Shown: positions 9,228-16,676 of the stretch, one piece after another
Numbering within the stretch: position 1 is the first letter of the stretch
Layout of the letters: the number at the start of each line of letters is the position of its first letter
Origin: Micromonospora sp. ALFpr18c
Lineage (GTDB): Bacteria > Actinomycetota > Actinomycetes > Mycobacteriales > Micromonosporaceae
Direction of reading: 5' to 3'
NCBI RefSeq assembly: GCF_008868155.1
Contig: NZ_WBKR01000037.1
Span: forward strand, 1 to 35,243
Length of the DNA stretch: 35,243 nucleotides
Translations under genes and position numbers: made by a program
The notes under the pieces: model-generated
The model's database searches: none
Seen by the model: the letters and a program-made list of their open reading frames with translations, nothing else
Told to the model about the DNA's origin: nothing

Positions 9228-10292
9228 CTACAGGGTCGAGCGGCGGGCGTACTGGCGGCGCATCTTGTCGACGAGCCATGTCACATCGGCTGGCACGTTC
9301 GCGGGCCGCTCGGGGCCACGCTTGTCGGGCTTTGGCGTCGGATCCGGAGGGGTCTCGTCCTCGACGACCGCGGTGCCCTCCGGGTCCTGCCGCGGATCAT
9401 CCAGATCTGGCGGGACCAACAGTTCGGTGTCCCCGTCGTAGGTGAGCGCGGCCACCTCCTGCCGCAGGGCGTGGACGCTCTTGCCACTGGCAGCCGTGGC
9501 GACCGCGAGCAGCCGGGCGCGAACGTCGGTCAGGCCGGGGCGAGCGGTGGGGTCAAAGGCGAGCATCGTGCCGAGCAACTGCACCAGCTCGGCCGGCACG
9601 CCGGACAGGTCGGGAAGGTCGCTCGGCTCGCTGATGCGCAGCAGCAGATTCCAGGAGTTGGTCTGCGGGTAGAGCCCGTGGCCGGTGAGGGCGAAGACCA
9701 GCGTCGCGGCGAGGGCGTAGATGTCGACCGCCGGGGTGAGCTCCCGTTCACTCTTGACCTGCTCGGGCGACATGTAGGCGGGAGTGCCGACCAGGGCGCC
9801 AGGCTCGGTCAGGTAGTCGTCGCGCTCGATCAGCACCGCCAGGCCGAAATCGATCAGCTTGGGACCGTCGGGGCCAAGGATGATGTTTTGCGGCTTGAGG
9901 TCGCGGTGCAGCAGCTTGACCTGGTGCACCTTGGCGAGGCCTTCGGCGAGCATCGCGCCGGCCATGGCGGCCAGCGGCAGGGGAAGCGGCCCCCGAGCGT
10001 CGACGTGCTGACGCAGCGTGGCGCCGGGAACGTACTCCACGGCGAGCCACGCCGGGCTCGCGTACGGGTCGGCGCCCTCCAGGCGGGCCACCCGGGAGCC
10101 GAAGACCAGCTTGAGGCTGTCGACCTCGGCGGCGAACCGCTCGCGCACCGTCGGCGCCTCGATCAGGTGCTGCTTGATCACCTTGACGGCGACCCGCTCG
10201 GCGGTCGGCGACACCGCGAAGAACACGTCGCCCATGCCACCTGAGCCAAGCGGCCGGAGCAGTTCATAGCCGCCGATTCTGCCCAGCGTCAT
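9228..10292 (-). CDS. Hanks-type Ser/Thr protein kinase, first gene of the helicase-methyltransferase operon
   Basis: This 354-residue soluble kinase has all key catalytic elements: the glycine loop GSGGMG (residues 16-21), the ATP-binding lysine in VAVK (K37), HRDLKPQN (about 128-135), DFG (about 147-149) and MSPEQ as the APE equivalent. The kinase domain ends near residue 275. It is followed by a proline- and acid-rich tail with no membrane segment and no PASTA repeats, unlike PknB-type housekeeping kinases. The start ATG has GAGGGGG just upstream. It is the first gene of the operon and lies 13 bases before the helicase gene. Kinases are part of BREX type 2 (PglW) and other abortive anti-phage systems, so phosphorylation of the helicase, the methyltransferase or a host target on infection is a reasonable inference. 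The substrate cannot be read from sequence. Confidence 0.92.
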   Translation of the reverse strand: MTLGRIGGYELLRPLGSGGMGDVFFAVSPTAERVAVKVIKQHLIEAPTVRERFAAEVDSLKLVFGSRVARLEGADPYASPAWLAVEYVPGATLRQHVDARGPLPLPLAAMAGAMLAEGLAKVHQVKLLHRDLKPQNIILGPDGPKLIDFGLAVLIERDDYLTEPGALVGTPAYMSPEQVKSERELTPAVDIYALAATLVFALTGHGLYPQTNSWNLLLRISEPSDLPDLSGVPAELVQLLGTMLAFDPTARPGLTDVRARLLAVATAASGKSVHALRQEVAALTYDGDTELLVPPDLDDPRQDPEGTAVVEDETPPDPTPKPDKRGPERPANVPADVTWLVDKMRRQYARRSTL

Positions 10293-10360
10293 TCGTCCCC
10301 CTCACGATGACACCCACCCCAACTACCGTCCCGCCCTGGACGTCTGGCGGACGCATGACC

Positions 10361-10381
10361 GTACAACGTACAACTTTCAAC
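10361..10381. promoter_or_regulatory. Tandem 7-bp repeats in the kinase/vapB divergent region
   Basis: GTACAAC occurs twice in direct succession (10361-10367 and 10368-10374), followed by the related TTTCAAC (10375-10381). The repeats lie in the 153-base gap between the divergent kinase and antitoxin genes. This phased arrangement resembles operator repeats bound by ribbon-helix-helix antitoxins. The function is inferred. Confidence 0.35.
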
Positions 10382-10445
10382 GAGGAAGCGTCCGAATGGC
10401 GGTTCCTGGTGGGCCTCGAATTCACACTTCGGTAGGCTCCAGTGT

Positions 10446-10757
10446 ATGAGTCGACGTGTGACGATCTCCGTCCCTGATGACGTGGCCGAGCAGCTGGATG
10501 CGCTCCCGGCCCGCCAGGTTTCCGCGTATGTCACCGAAGCGCTGCGCCGGCGTCGGATATCCGACGACATGCGGGCCGCTCTGCGGGCAGCCGGGCACGG
10601 CGAGTTTCCGTACGACCCGCAGGGCGCCGTGCAGCGGCTGGCAACCCGGCAGGTGACACCGGAGATGCGCGAGGCGGCGATCGCCCGGGTCGCGGAGCTG
10701 TTGGAGCGGCCGGTCGACGAGGTCCGCGCCGACTTCGACCGGCCGAGCGCGGCATGA
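10446..10757 (+). CDS. Ribbon-helix-helix antitoxin, VapB-like
   Basis: This 103-residue protein opens with the RHH strand-helix pattern (RRVTISVPDDVAEQLDAL), followed by VSAYVTEALRRRR and a C-terminal region that would bind the toxin. Its stop overlaps the start of the PIN-domain gene by 4 bases (ATGA), the standard antitoxin-toxin arrangement. RHH antitoxins neutralise the toxin by direct binding and repress their own promoter. The repeats at 10361-10381 are a candidate operator. No clear ribosome-binding site precedes the ATG; a TAGGCT hexamer lies 8 bases upstream (10433-10438), so the mRNA may be leaderless. The pair is divergent from the kinase operon and may share regulatory DNA with it. 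Confidence 0.85.
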   Translation: MSRRVTISVPDDVAEQLDALPARQVSAYVTEALRRRRISDDMRAALRAAGHGEFPYDPQGAVQRLATRQVTPEMREAAIARVAELLERPVDEVRADFDRPSAA

Positions 10758-11155
10758 GCGCGCCGGTCTACGTGCTCGACACCGGCGCCCTGATGGCCTA
10801 CGCCCAGGGCGTCGACGCCGTCGGTGAGGCGATGGTGGCGGCGGCCGACGCCGATGCGACAGTCGCCGTGCCGCTGGTCTGCCTGCTCGAGGCGTACAGC
10901 CTGCTCGACCACACCGAGCACGAGTACCTGACGATGCTGCGTCGCAACCCGACCGTCCAGGTCCTCGCGCCGGCCCTGCAGATCGACCAGGCCGACGACT
11001 GCCCGGTGATCGGGGGCATGGCCCGGCAGACCGGTCGCCTCGGCGCCGGCCACGCGGCGTTCCTCGCGATCAGTAGCGCTGCGGGCCTCATCACGTCTCG
11101 AGCGGATCAGGTGCGCAAGGTGCTCGGCGACGACTGGCCCATCGTCGAGGTCTGA
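10754..11155 (+). CDS. PIN-domain protein, VapC-like toxin
   Basis: This 133-residue PIN-domain protein is probably a ribonuclease toxin held in check by the preceding antitoxin. Visible conserved acids are D9 (VLDTGAL), E46 (CLLEAYSL) and D118 in ITSRADQV. At the place where VapC proteins usually carry a third aspartate, before the last helix, this protein has GAGH with H100. This 'HA' variant is, from memory, not rare in actinobacterial PIN proteins, but it leaves some doubt about nuclease activity. The start overlaps the antitoxin stop by 4 bases. Length is normal for the family. The target RNA cannot be predicted. Confidence 0.85.
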   Translation: MSAPVYVLDTGALMAYAQGVDAVGEAMVAAADADATVAVPLVCLLEAYSLLDHTEHEYLTMLRRNPTVQVLAPALQIDQADDCPVIGGMARQTGRLGAGHAAFLAISSAAGLITSRADQVRKVLGDDWPIVEV

Positions 11156-11603
11156 CTGTGACCAGCAAGCTTGTCAGCTGGTCCAAAACATCAGATCGCG
11201 TGCCTGCCGCGAACAAGCCGTCAGCTCCGGCACGCCCCGCGAAGGCACGACGTAGTGTCGAAGATGCCCTCCTGCGGCTCGGCGGAGCGGACCGGCCCGA
11301 ATTCGCGGAACATCCCCGCCGCCCTCAGCTGACCGCCGCCCATCAACGCCCACCGTTCGGATAGAAGGTCTTCGACTCTCCGCCGCCCCGGATCATCGGG
11401 GTCTGCCCCACCGGACCATGCCGGTCGACACCGACAGCGTCTGTCGGTGCCGTCACGGGCACTCCGAGAGCATCGGCGACCTGTCGCGCCGCCGGATGTC
11501 GAACCGCAGTGTCCCGGACAGGCTCGAAGCCTGTTTCTCGTTCGCCGACGTCCTCAGTTGCCCGGCCAGGAACCGTTGACGGTCCTGGGTGTGGCGTTGC
11601 GCC
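11156..11603. other. Intergenic region between PIN toxin and oligopeptide ATPase gene
   Basis: The two flanking genes converge here. A short open frame (11158-11364, GTG start directly after the toxin stop) is present but has poor codon bias and no recognisable domain, so I do not call it. The only clear structure is the hairpin at 11429-11449. The rest holds nothing I recognise. Confidence 0.5.
11429..11449. terminator. Compact 9-bp hairpin between convergent genes
   Basis: CACCGACAG (11429-11437) and CTGTCGGTG (11441-11449) form a perfect stem around a 3-base loop (CGT). The position between the end of the toxin gene and the end of the ABC operon fits a bidirectional terminator. There is no U-tract. 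Confidence 0.5.
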
Positions 11604-12668
11604 TCAGGCCACCTGCGCGGCGGCCGGCTCCTCGTCCAGTGCTCCGGCGAAGTGGCACGCCGCCGCGTGCCCGGTGCCCACCTGCAGCAACGGCGGGGTG
11701 CTGGTGGCGCAGACGTCCTCGGCCTTCCAGCAGCGGCTGCGGAACCGGCATCCGGTCGGCGGGTCCATCGGGCCGGGCACGTCGCCGGTCAGTCGGATCC
11801 GCGCCTTGGGCGCCGCGCCGCGCGCCACCCCCAGGTCGGGTACGGCGGAGAGCAGCGCCTGGGTGTACGGGTGCTGTGGCGTGCCGTAGAGCGCGTCCCG
11901 GTCGGCGATCTCGGCGACCCGCCCGAGGTACATGACCGCCACCCGGTCGCAGAAGTGTCGTACCACGCCCAGGTCGTGCGCGATGAAGACGAACGCGATG
12001 TTGAACTCCTTGCGCAGGTCTTCGAGGAGGTTCATCACCTGCGCCTGGATCGACACGTCGAGGGCGCTGACCGGTTCGTCGGCGACGATCACCTTGGGCT
12101 GTACGGCGAGCGCGCGGGCGATGCCGATGCGTTGCCGTTGGCCGCCGGAGAACTCGTGCGGGTACCGGTTGTAGTGCTCCGGGTTGAGGCCCACCACCTC
12201 CAGCAACTCTCGTACCCGGTTCAACTCCTTGCCCTTGGGCACGAGGTTGTGCACGCGCAGGGGGGCGCCGATGATGGTGCCCACCGTGTGCCGCGGGTTG
12301 AGCGACGAGTACGGGTCCTGGAAGATCAGCTGCAGCTCCCGCCGGTACGGCCGCAGGTCCCTCTCCTTCAGGTGCGTAATGTCGGTGCCCTGGTAGAGGA
12401 CCTGCCCACCGGTCGGCTCCAGCAGCCGGGTGATCAGACGTCCGGTGGTGGTCTTGCCACAGCCGGATTCGCCGACGAGACCGAGCGTCTCGCCCACGCG
12501 CAGTTGCAGCGACACCCCGTCGACGGCCCGGATCCGGTGTGTGTCGCGGCCGAACCATCCGTCGCCCCGGGCGGTGAAGTGCATCTGCAGGTCCCGCAGC
12601 TCCAGCAACGGCGTCCCGGTCGTGCCGGCGGGCGCAGCGAGAGTCGCGGTGTCGGTTGAGGATGTCAA
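11604..12668 (-). CDS. Oligopeptide/dipeptide ABC transporter ATPase (OppF/DppF type)
   Basis: This 354-residue cytoplasmic ATPase has Walker [12 protein letters not shown], the Q-loop [12 protein letters not shown], signature [12 protein letters not shown], Walker [13 protein letters not shown] and the switch histidine in IAHDLG. The C-terminal oligopeptide-transporter extension carries spaced cysteines ([14 protein letters not shown]). It pairs with the adjacent OppD-type ATPase to power peptide uptake. The likely start is a TTG at 12668, with AAGGAG upstream at about 6 bases spacing, 11 bases after the previous gene's stop. It is the last gene of a five-gene operon. Confidence 0.93.
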   Translation of the reverse strand: MTSSTDTATLAAPAGTTGTPLLELRDLQMHFTARGDGWFGRDTHRIRAVDGVSLQLRVGETLGLVGESGCGKTTTGRLITRLLEPTGGQVLYQGTDITHLKERDLRPYRRELQLIFQDPYSSLNPRHTVGTIIGAPLRVHNLVPKGKELNRVRELLEVVGLNPEHYNRYPHEFSGGQRQRIGIARALAVQPKVIVADEPVSALDVSIQAQVMNLLEDLRKEFNIAFVFIAHDLGVVRHFCDRVAVMYLGRVAEIADRDALYGTPQHPYTQALLSAVPDLGVARGAAPKARIRLTGDVPGPMDPPTGCRFRSRCWKAEDVCATSTPPLLQVGTGHAAACHFAGALDEEPAAAQVA

Positions 12669-12679
12669 CTCGTGCTCCT

Positions 12680-13789
12680 TCAGGGCAGCCGGGGCAGGAT
12701 GTCGGTCGCGAAGATCCCGGCCGGGTCAGACAGGTGGCAGCGGGCGGTCCGAGTGGTGTCGTCGGTGCGGGAGACCAGATCGGGCAGTTCGACCGAGCAC
12801 GCGGCGCCGGGTACCCGGCCGGCGAACTCGCAGCGCGGGTGGAACGAGCACCCGCTGGGCAGCGCGAGCAGGCTGGGCGGCGTGCCGGGAATGGGGTGCA
12901 GCCGGGCCGGTTCGCCGGAGACCGCCGGGATGCTCTCCAGCAGACCCCAGGTGTACGGGTGCAGTGGCCGGCCGAGGATCGACTCGGCCCGGCCGTACTC
13001 GACGCCGCGGCCGCCGTACATGACCAGCACGTCGTCGGCGATCTCGGCGACGACGCCGAGGTCGTGGGTGATGAAGAGGACCGCCGAGCCAAAGTCCTGC
13101 TGTAGTTCCATGATCAGGTCGAGGATCTGCGCCTGCACGGTGACGTCCAGCGCGGTGGTGGGCTCGTCGGCGATCAGCAGCTTGGGGTCGTTGACCAGGG
13201 CCATCGCGATCATCGCGCGTTGCCGCATGCCGCCGGAGAACTGGTGCGGGTAGTCGTCCAGGCGACGGCGCGGGTTGGGGATGCCGACCCGGCCGAGCAT
13301 GTCGACCGCTCGGTCCCGGGCCACCCGCTTGGACACCCGGTGGTGCGCCCGGTACGCCTCGATGATCTGGTCCCCGACGGTGAAGTACGGGTGCAGCGAC
13401 GACTGGGGGTCCTGGAAGATCATCGCGGCGTTGGCTCCCCGCCGCTTGCGAAGCTCGGCGGGCGGCATGCCCACGATCTCCTCGCCGCCGACCGTGATCG
13501 AGCCGGTCATCCGGGTGCTACGTCGGTCGTGCAGGCCCATGATGGCCATGCTGGACACGCTCTTGCCTGAGCCGGATTCACCGACCACGGCGAGGGTGCG
13601 GCCCAGCGGCAGGGAGTAGCTGAGCCCCTGGACCGCCTGCACGAGCCCGTCGGCGGTCGGGAAGGTGACGGTGAGGTCGGTGACCTCCAGGTAGGACTGC
13701 CCTTCGGTGCGGTCGCCGGTGACCCGGCGGGCGCGGGAGACCGTCTCGGGCCGTCGGTTCGGGGTCGACAGCAGTTGCGGTTCGGTCAT
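12680..13789 (-). CDS. Oligopeptide/dipeptide ABC transporter ATPase (OppD/DppD type)
   Basis: This protein of about 369 residues has Walker [13 protein letters not shown]-loop [12 protein letters not shown], signature [12 protein letters not shown], Walker [13 protein letters not shown] and ITHDLG. The C-terminal region has the cysteine-bearing oligopeptide-transport domain (CSFHPRC...CSVE). The open frame extends further upstream, but the ATG at 13787-13789 overlaps the permease stop as ATGA and gives a normal family length, so I use that start. It forms the second half of the ATPase heterodimer with the OppF-type protein. Confidence 0.92.
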   Translation of the reverse strand: MTEPQLLSTPNRRPETVSRARRVTGDRTEGQSYLEVTDLTVTFPTADGLVQAVQGLSYSLPLGRTLAVVGESGSGKSVSSMAIMGLHDRRSTRMTGSITVGGEEIVGMPPAELRKRRGANAAMIFQDPQSSLHPYFTVGDQIIEAYRAHHRVSKRVARDRAVDMLGRVGIPNPRRRLDDYPHQFSGGMRQRAMIAMALVNDPKLLIADEPTTALDVTVQAQILDLIMELQQDFGSAVLFITHDLGVVAEIADDVLVMYGGRGVEYGRAESILGRPLHPYTWGLLESIPAVSGEPARLHPIPGTPPSLLALPSGCSFHPRCEFAGRVPGAACSVELPDLVSRTDDTTRTARCHLSDPAGIFATDILPRLP

Positions 13790-14763
13790 CCCAGCCTCAC
13801 TCGCGGGTCGAGGATCGTGTAGAGGATGTCGACGAGCAGGTTCATCGCGACCAGCACCACCGAGCCGATCAGCACGCCGCCCATGAGCACCGGCAGGTCG
13901 TACTGGTTGAAGGCCCGCAGGGTCAGCACGCCGAGGCCGGGCAGCCCGAACATCGCCTCGGTGAAGATCGCGCCGGTCAACTGGAAGGCCAGGTCGAGGC
14001 CGAAGATCGTGGCGATCGGGGTGATCGCGGCGCGCAGGCCGTGGCGGTAGACCACCCGGCGTTCGCTGATGCCCTTCGCGCGGGCGGTGCGGATGTAGTC
14101 CTCGCCCAGCGTCTCGATCATCGACGCGCGGGCGTAGCGGGTGTACGAGGCGGCGTTGGCCAGGCCGAGCGTCAGCCAGGCGGCCAGCAGCCCGGTCGCC
14201 CAGGTGAGCGGGTTCTCCAACAGTGGGTGGTAACCGGCGTGCGGCAGGAACGTCACGTAGAGGGAGACGAGCAGCGCCACCACGAAGTACGGCACGGCGT
14301 TGATGCCGAGCGAGGTGCCGACCATGAGCCGGTCCAGGTAGGTGCCTCGTCTTCGGGCGGCGATGATGCCGCCGAGGATGCCGGCGATCAGGTACACCAC
14401 GGCGCCGCCGAGGACGATGGAGACGGTGACCGGCAGCGCCTGTCCGATCAGTTTGGTCACCGGCTGGCCGAGGGTGTACGAGTAGCCGAGACAGGGCGCG
14501 TCGCACTCGATGGTGAGCCCACCGGAGTGGTACGTGCGCCCGACCGCCAGGCCCTTGAGATACTCGCCGACCTGCTGCACGACGGGCTCGTCGAGGTTGA
14601 GGCTGGCGCTGATGTCGGCGTAGCGCTCCGGGGTGCAGCGCTGGCCGCAGATCGTCCCGGCCGGGTCGGTGGGGGCGACGAAGAACAGGCCGAAGCTGGC
14701 GACCAGCGTCACGATGACGACGGAGACCGCGCTGGCGATCCGTCGCAGGATGTAGATGAGCAC
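13786..14763 (-). CDS. Oligopeptide/dipeptide ABC transporter permease (OppB/DppB type)
   Basis: This 325-residue inner-membrane protein has an N-terminal membrane anchor (MLIYILRRIASAVSVVIVTL) and an extracytoplasmic segment with four cysteines (about residues 38-90). The usual six-helix permease follows, with the cytoplasmic coupling motif YIRTARAKGISERRVVYRHGL. The GTG start at 14763 has AGGAG about 8 bases upstream. The gene overlaps the OppD-type gene by 4 bases. It is separated from the binding-protein gene by 124 bases that contain a strong hairpin. Confidence 0.92.
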   Translation of the reverse strand: MLIYILRRIASAVSVVIVTLVASFGLFFVAPTDPAGTICGQRCTPERYADISASLNLDEPVVQQVGEYLKGLAVGRTYHSGGLTIECDAPCLGYSYTLGQPVTKLIGQALPVTVSIVLGGAVVYLIAGILGGIIAARRRGTYLDRLMVGTSLGINAVPYFVVALLVSLYVTFLPHAGYHPLLENPLTWATGLLAAWLTLGLANAASYTRYARASMIETLGEDYIRTARAKGISERRVVYRHGLRAAITPIATIFGLDLAFQLTGAIFTEAMFGLPGLGVLTLRAFNQYDLPVLMGGVLIGSVVLVAMNLLVDILYTILDPRVRLG

Positions 14764-14824
14764 CGCCGAGGCTCCTGGTGGCAGCGGGCCCGGGCTGGGA
14801 GCCGAGGCCGGAACGGGGAGAGGG

Positions 14825-14869
14825 GTGGACGCCGGCCGGCACAGGTGCCGGAGGCCGGCCGGCGTCCAC
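14825..14869. repeat. 16-bp perfect inverted repeat in the binding protein-permease gap
   Basis: GTGGACGCCGGCCGGC (14825-14840) is perfectly complementary to 14854-14869 across a 13-base loop. In the mRNA of the oligopeptide operon it forms a very stable G+C-rich stem just after the binding-protein stop and about 60 bases before the permease start. In many importers such intercistronic hairpins stabilise the upstream mRNA or partly terminate transcription, giving excess binding protein. That role is inferred here. Confidence 0.75.
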
Positions 14870-14887
14870 GGTCGGGAGGGCGGAAGA

Positions 14888-16627
14888 TCAGTTCTTGAGG
14901 AACATGTTCAGGTAGAACGGCTCACCCGCGGAGGCGTCGCCCTCGGCGCCACCGATGTTCGTGCCGGTGACGAAGGCGAGCTTGCCGTAGTAGCGCGGCA
15001 GGACCACGTACTTGCCCATGATCTCCTTGTCCAGCTCACCCCACTTGGCGACGGCCTGGTCGGCCGGGAGGTTGCCGATCTCGTCGATCTTGGCGTCCAG
15101 CGCCTTGTCGCTGAGCTCGCCCCAGCTGAGACTGTCGCTGATGCTGTGCGTCTGGAACAGCACCGGGAACCAGCTCCCGCCGCTCGGCCAGTCCGAGCAC
15201 CAACCCTGCGGCGCCTGGCCCATGTTGACCGGAGCGTCGTAGTCTCCGATCTTGGAGCGCAGCTCCGCGGTGGTGACACCGATCGGCTTCACGGTGAAAC
15301 CGGCCGCCTTCAACGCGTCGACCCGGATCTGGTTGGTCTGCTGCGCGATCGGCTTGGTGTTGTCGTAGTACCAGCTGAGCTCGAAGCCGGCCTTGCCGGC
15401 CGCCGCCAGGTCGGCCTTGGCTGCGGCCGGGTCGCCCTGGCCGACACCACTCAGGCCCGGCAACGGCTCGTACTTGGTGTAGCCCGGCACGCTCGGCGGC
15501 AGGATGGTGCTGGCCGGCTGAGAGTTGAAGCTGTTCAGGCCGGCGGCCTTGGTGATCTGGTCGTACGGGTACGCCTTGGCGATCGCCTTGCGCACCTCCA
15601 GCGGGATCTTGCGGGTGTCCATCTGCACCGAGTAGGTGCAGGGCTGCTCGCCCTGGACCAGCTGGGCCTTCTTGTCCCCGGTCAGCTGCGGGATCAGCGA
15701 GGCGTCGACGGCGCCGTAGTTGAGCGCGTTGGCGTCCTCGCCGGCGCTGTTGAGCACCTGCTGCTGGGTCTTCGGGTCCTCGCCGCCCCACTTGAAGTCG
15801 AAGCCGTCCGGGTACTGGTGCCGCACCGCGTCGGTGTTCGGGTCCCAGTGCGGGTTCCTCTTCAGCTTCAGCTCGGTGCCCGGGGTGTAGGTGTCGAACT
15901 GGTACGGCCCGGTCGCGAGGGGGTTGTTCTTGTAGTTCTCCTTGGTGTCCTTGGCCTTCGGGATCGGGGTGAACACCGGGAAGGTCAGGTAGAGGGGCAG
16001 GTCCGCGTACGGCCGGGCCAGGTGGATGACCAGGGTGGTCGGGTCCGGGGTCTCCACACCGGCGTAGGTGTCGCCGCTGACGTAGGGGCCCTTGTACTTG
16101 TCGCCGTCCTTGAAGGTGGTCAGCTGGTACGTCGGGCCGTTGGCGAACACGTCGTGGGCGAACGACCGCTTGATCGCGTACGCCAGATCCTCGACCTTGA
16201 CCTCGCTGCCGTCGGCGTACTTGATGCCCGACTGCATCTTGAACGTCCAGGTCAGCTTGTCCGACGAGACGGTGCCGAGGTCGGTCAGGTCCGGCACGAG
16301 CACCGGCTTGCCGTTGCGGATCGCGAACTGGGTCGGGCTGCGGAAGAGCAGCTTCTCGATCGCCAACGCGTCGGCGTAGTAGGTGTCGGTCGGGTCGAAG
16401 GTGTTCGGGGTCAGCTGGGAGTAGACCGTGATGACGCCGCCCTTCTTGGCGCCGGGCACCTCGGCCGCCGGCCCCTTGGCGGTCGGGTCGTACGTGCTCT
16501 GCTGGGTTTCGATGCCCTTGGTGTCACCTCCACCGCTGCTGCCGTTGTTCGACGAAGGGCTACCGCAGCCAGCCACCGCCACGGTGGCGGCCAGTGCGGC
16601 GGCGAGACCAACCTTCAGTTGCCTCAC
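14888..16627 (-). CDS. Oligopeptide-binding lipoprotein (SBP_bac_5 family)
   Basis: This 579-residue extracellular solute-binding protein has a short signal peptide and lipobox VAGC (C21), followed by a Ser/Gly/Asn-rich linker. The mature part has family-5 binding-protein features, including VITVYSQLTPNTFDPTDTYY near the N-terminus, LTWTFKMQSGIKYADG and VPRYYGK-like C-terminal sequence. It is anchored outside the membrane and delivers peptides to the adjacent permeases. The GTG start has AGGAG 7 bases upstream. It lies between the two permease genes, which is unlike the usual A-B-C-D-F order. The ligand cannot be predicted beyond 'peptide-like'; nickel or other oligopeptide-type ligands are alternatives. 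Confidence 0.93.
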   Translation of the reverse strand: MRQLKVGLAAALAATVAVAGCGSPSSNNGSSGGGDTKGIETQQSTYDPTAKGPAAEVPGAKKGGVITVYSQLTPNTFDPTDTYYADALAIEKLLFRSPTQFAIRNGKPVLVPDLTDLGTVSSDKLTWTFKMQSGIKYADGSEVKVEDLAYAIKRSFAHDVFANGPTYQLTTFKDGDKYKGPYVSGDTYAGVETPDPTTLVIHLARPYADLPLYLTFPVFTPIPKAKDTKENYKNNPLATGPYQFDTYTPGTELKLKRNPHWDPNTDAVRHQYPDGFDFKWGGEDPKTQQQVLNSAGEDANALNYGAVDASLIPQLTGDKKAQLVQGEQPCTYSVQMDTRKIPLEVRKAIAKAYPYDQITKAAGLNSFNSQPASTILPPSVPGYTKYEPLPGLSGVGQGDPAAAKADLAAAGKAGFELSWYYDNTKPIAQQTNQIRVDALKAAGFTVKPIGVTTAELRSKIGDYDAPVNMGQAPQGWCSDWPSGGSWFPVLFQTHSISDSLSWGELSDKALDAKIDEIGNLPADQAVAKWGELDKEIMGKYVVLPRYYGKLAFVTGTNIGGAEGDASAGEPFYLNMFLKN

Positions 16628-16676
16628 AGACGTGCTCCTGTCTTGTCTTCCGGTGTTACTTCAGCCCAGGGCGTCC

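Noticed and set aside
4263..9445. Very long open frames on the plus strand opposite the methyltransferase and helicase genes (for example 4263-5354, 5364-6866, 6500-8071, 8111-9445)
   Set aside because: They are antisense to genes with clear conserved motifs, are rich in Val/Gly/Leu/Arg repeats typical of mirrored high-GC codons, and show no domain.
1497..10292. Complete DISARM or BREX/Pgl system
   Set aside because: The helicase and methyltransferase resemble DISARM class 1 parts and the kinase recalls PglW, but drmA, drmB, drmC, pglY, pglZ and brx genes are absent from the window.
11158..11364. Small plus-strand frame starting at a GTG right after the PIN toxin stop, with GAGG 7 bases upstream
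   Set aside because: Weak third-position GC bias, no recognisable domain, and it lies in a convergent intergenic region; not enough to call a gene.
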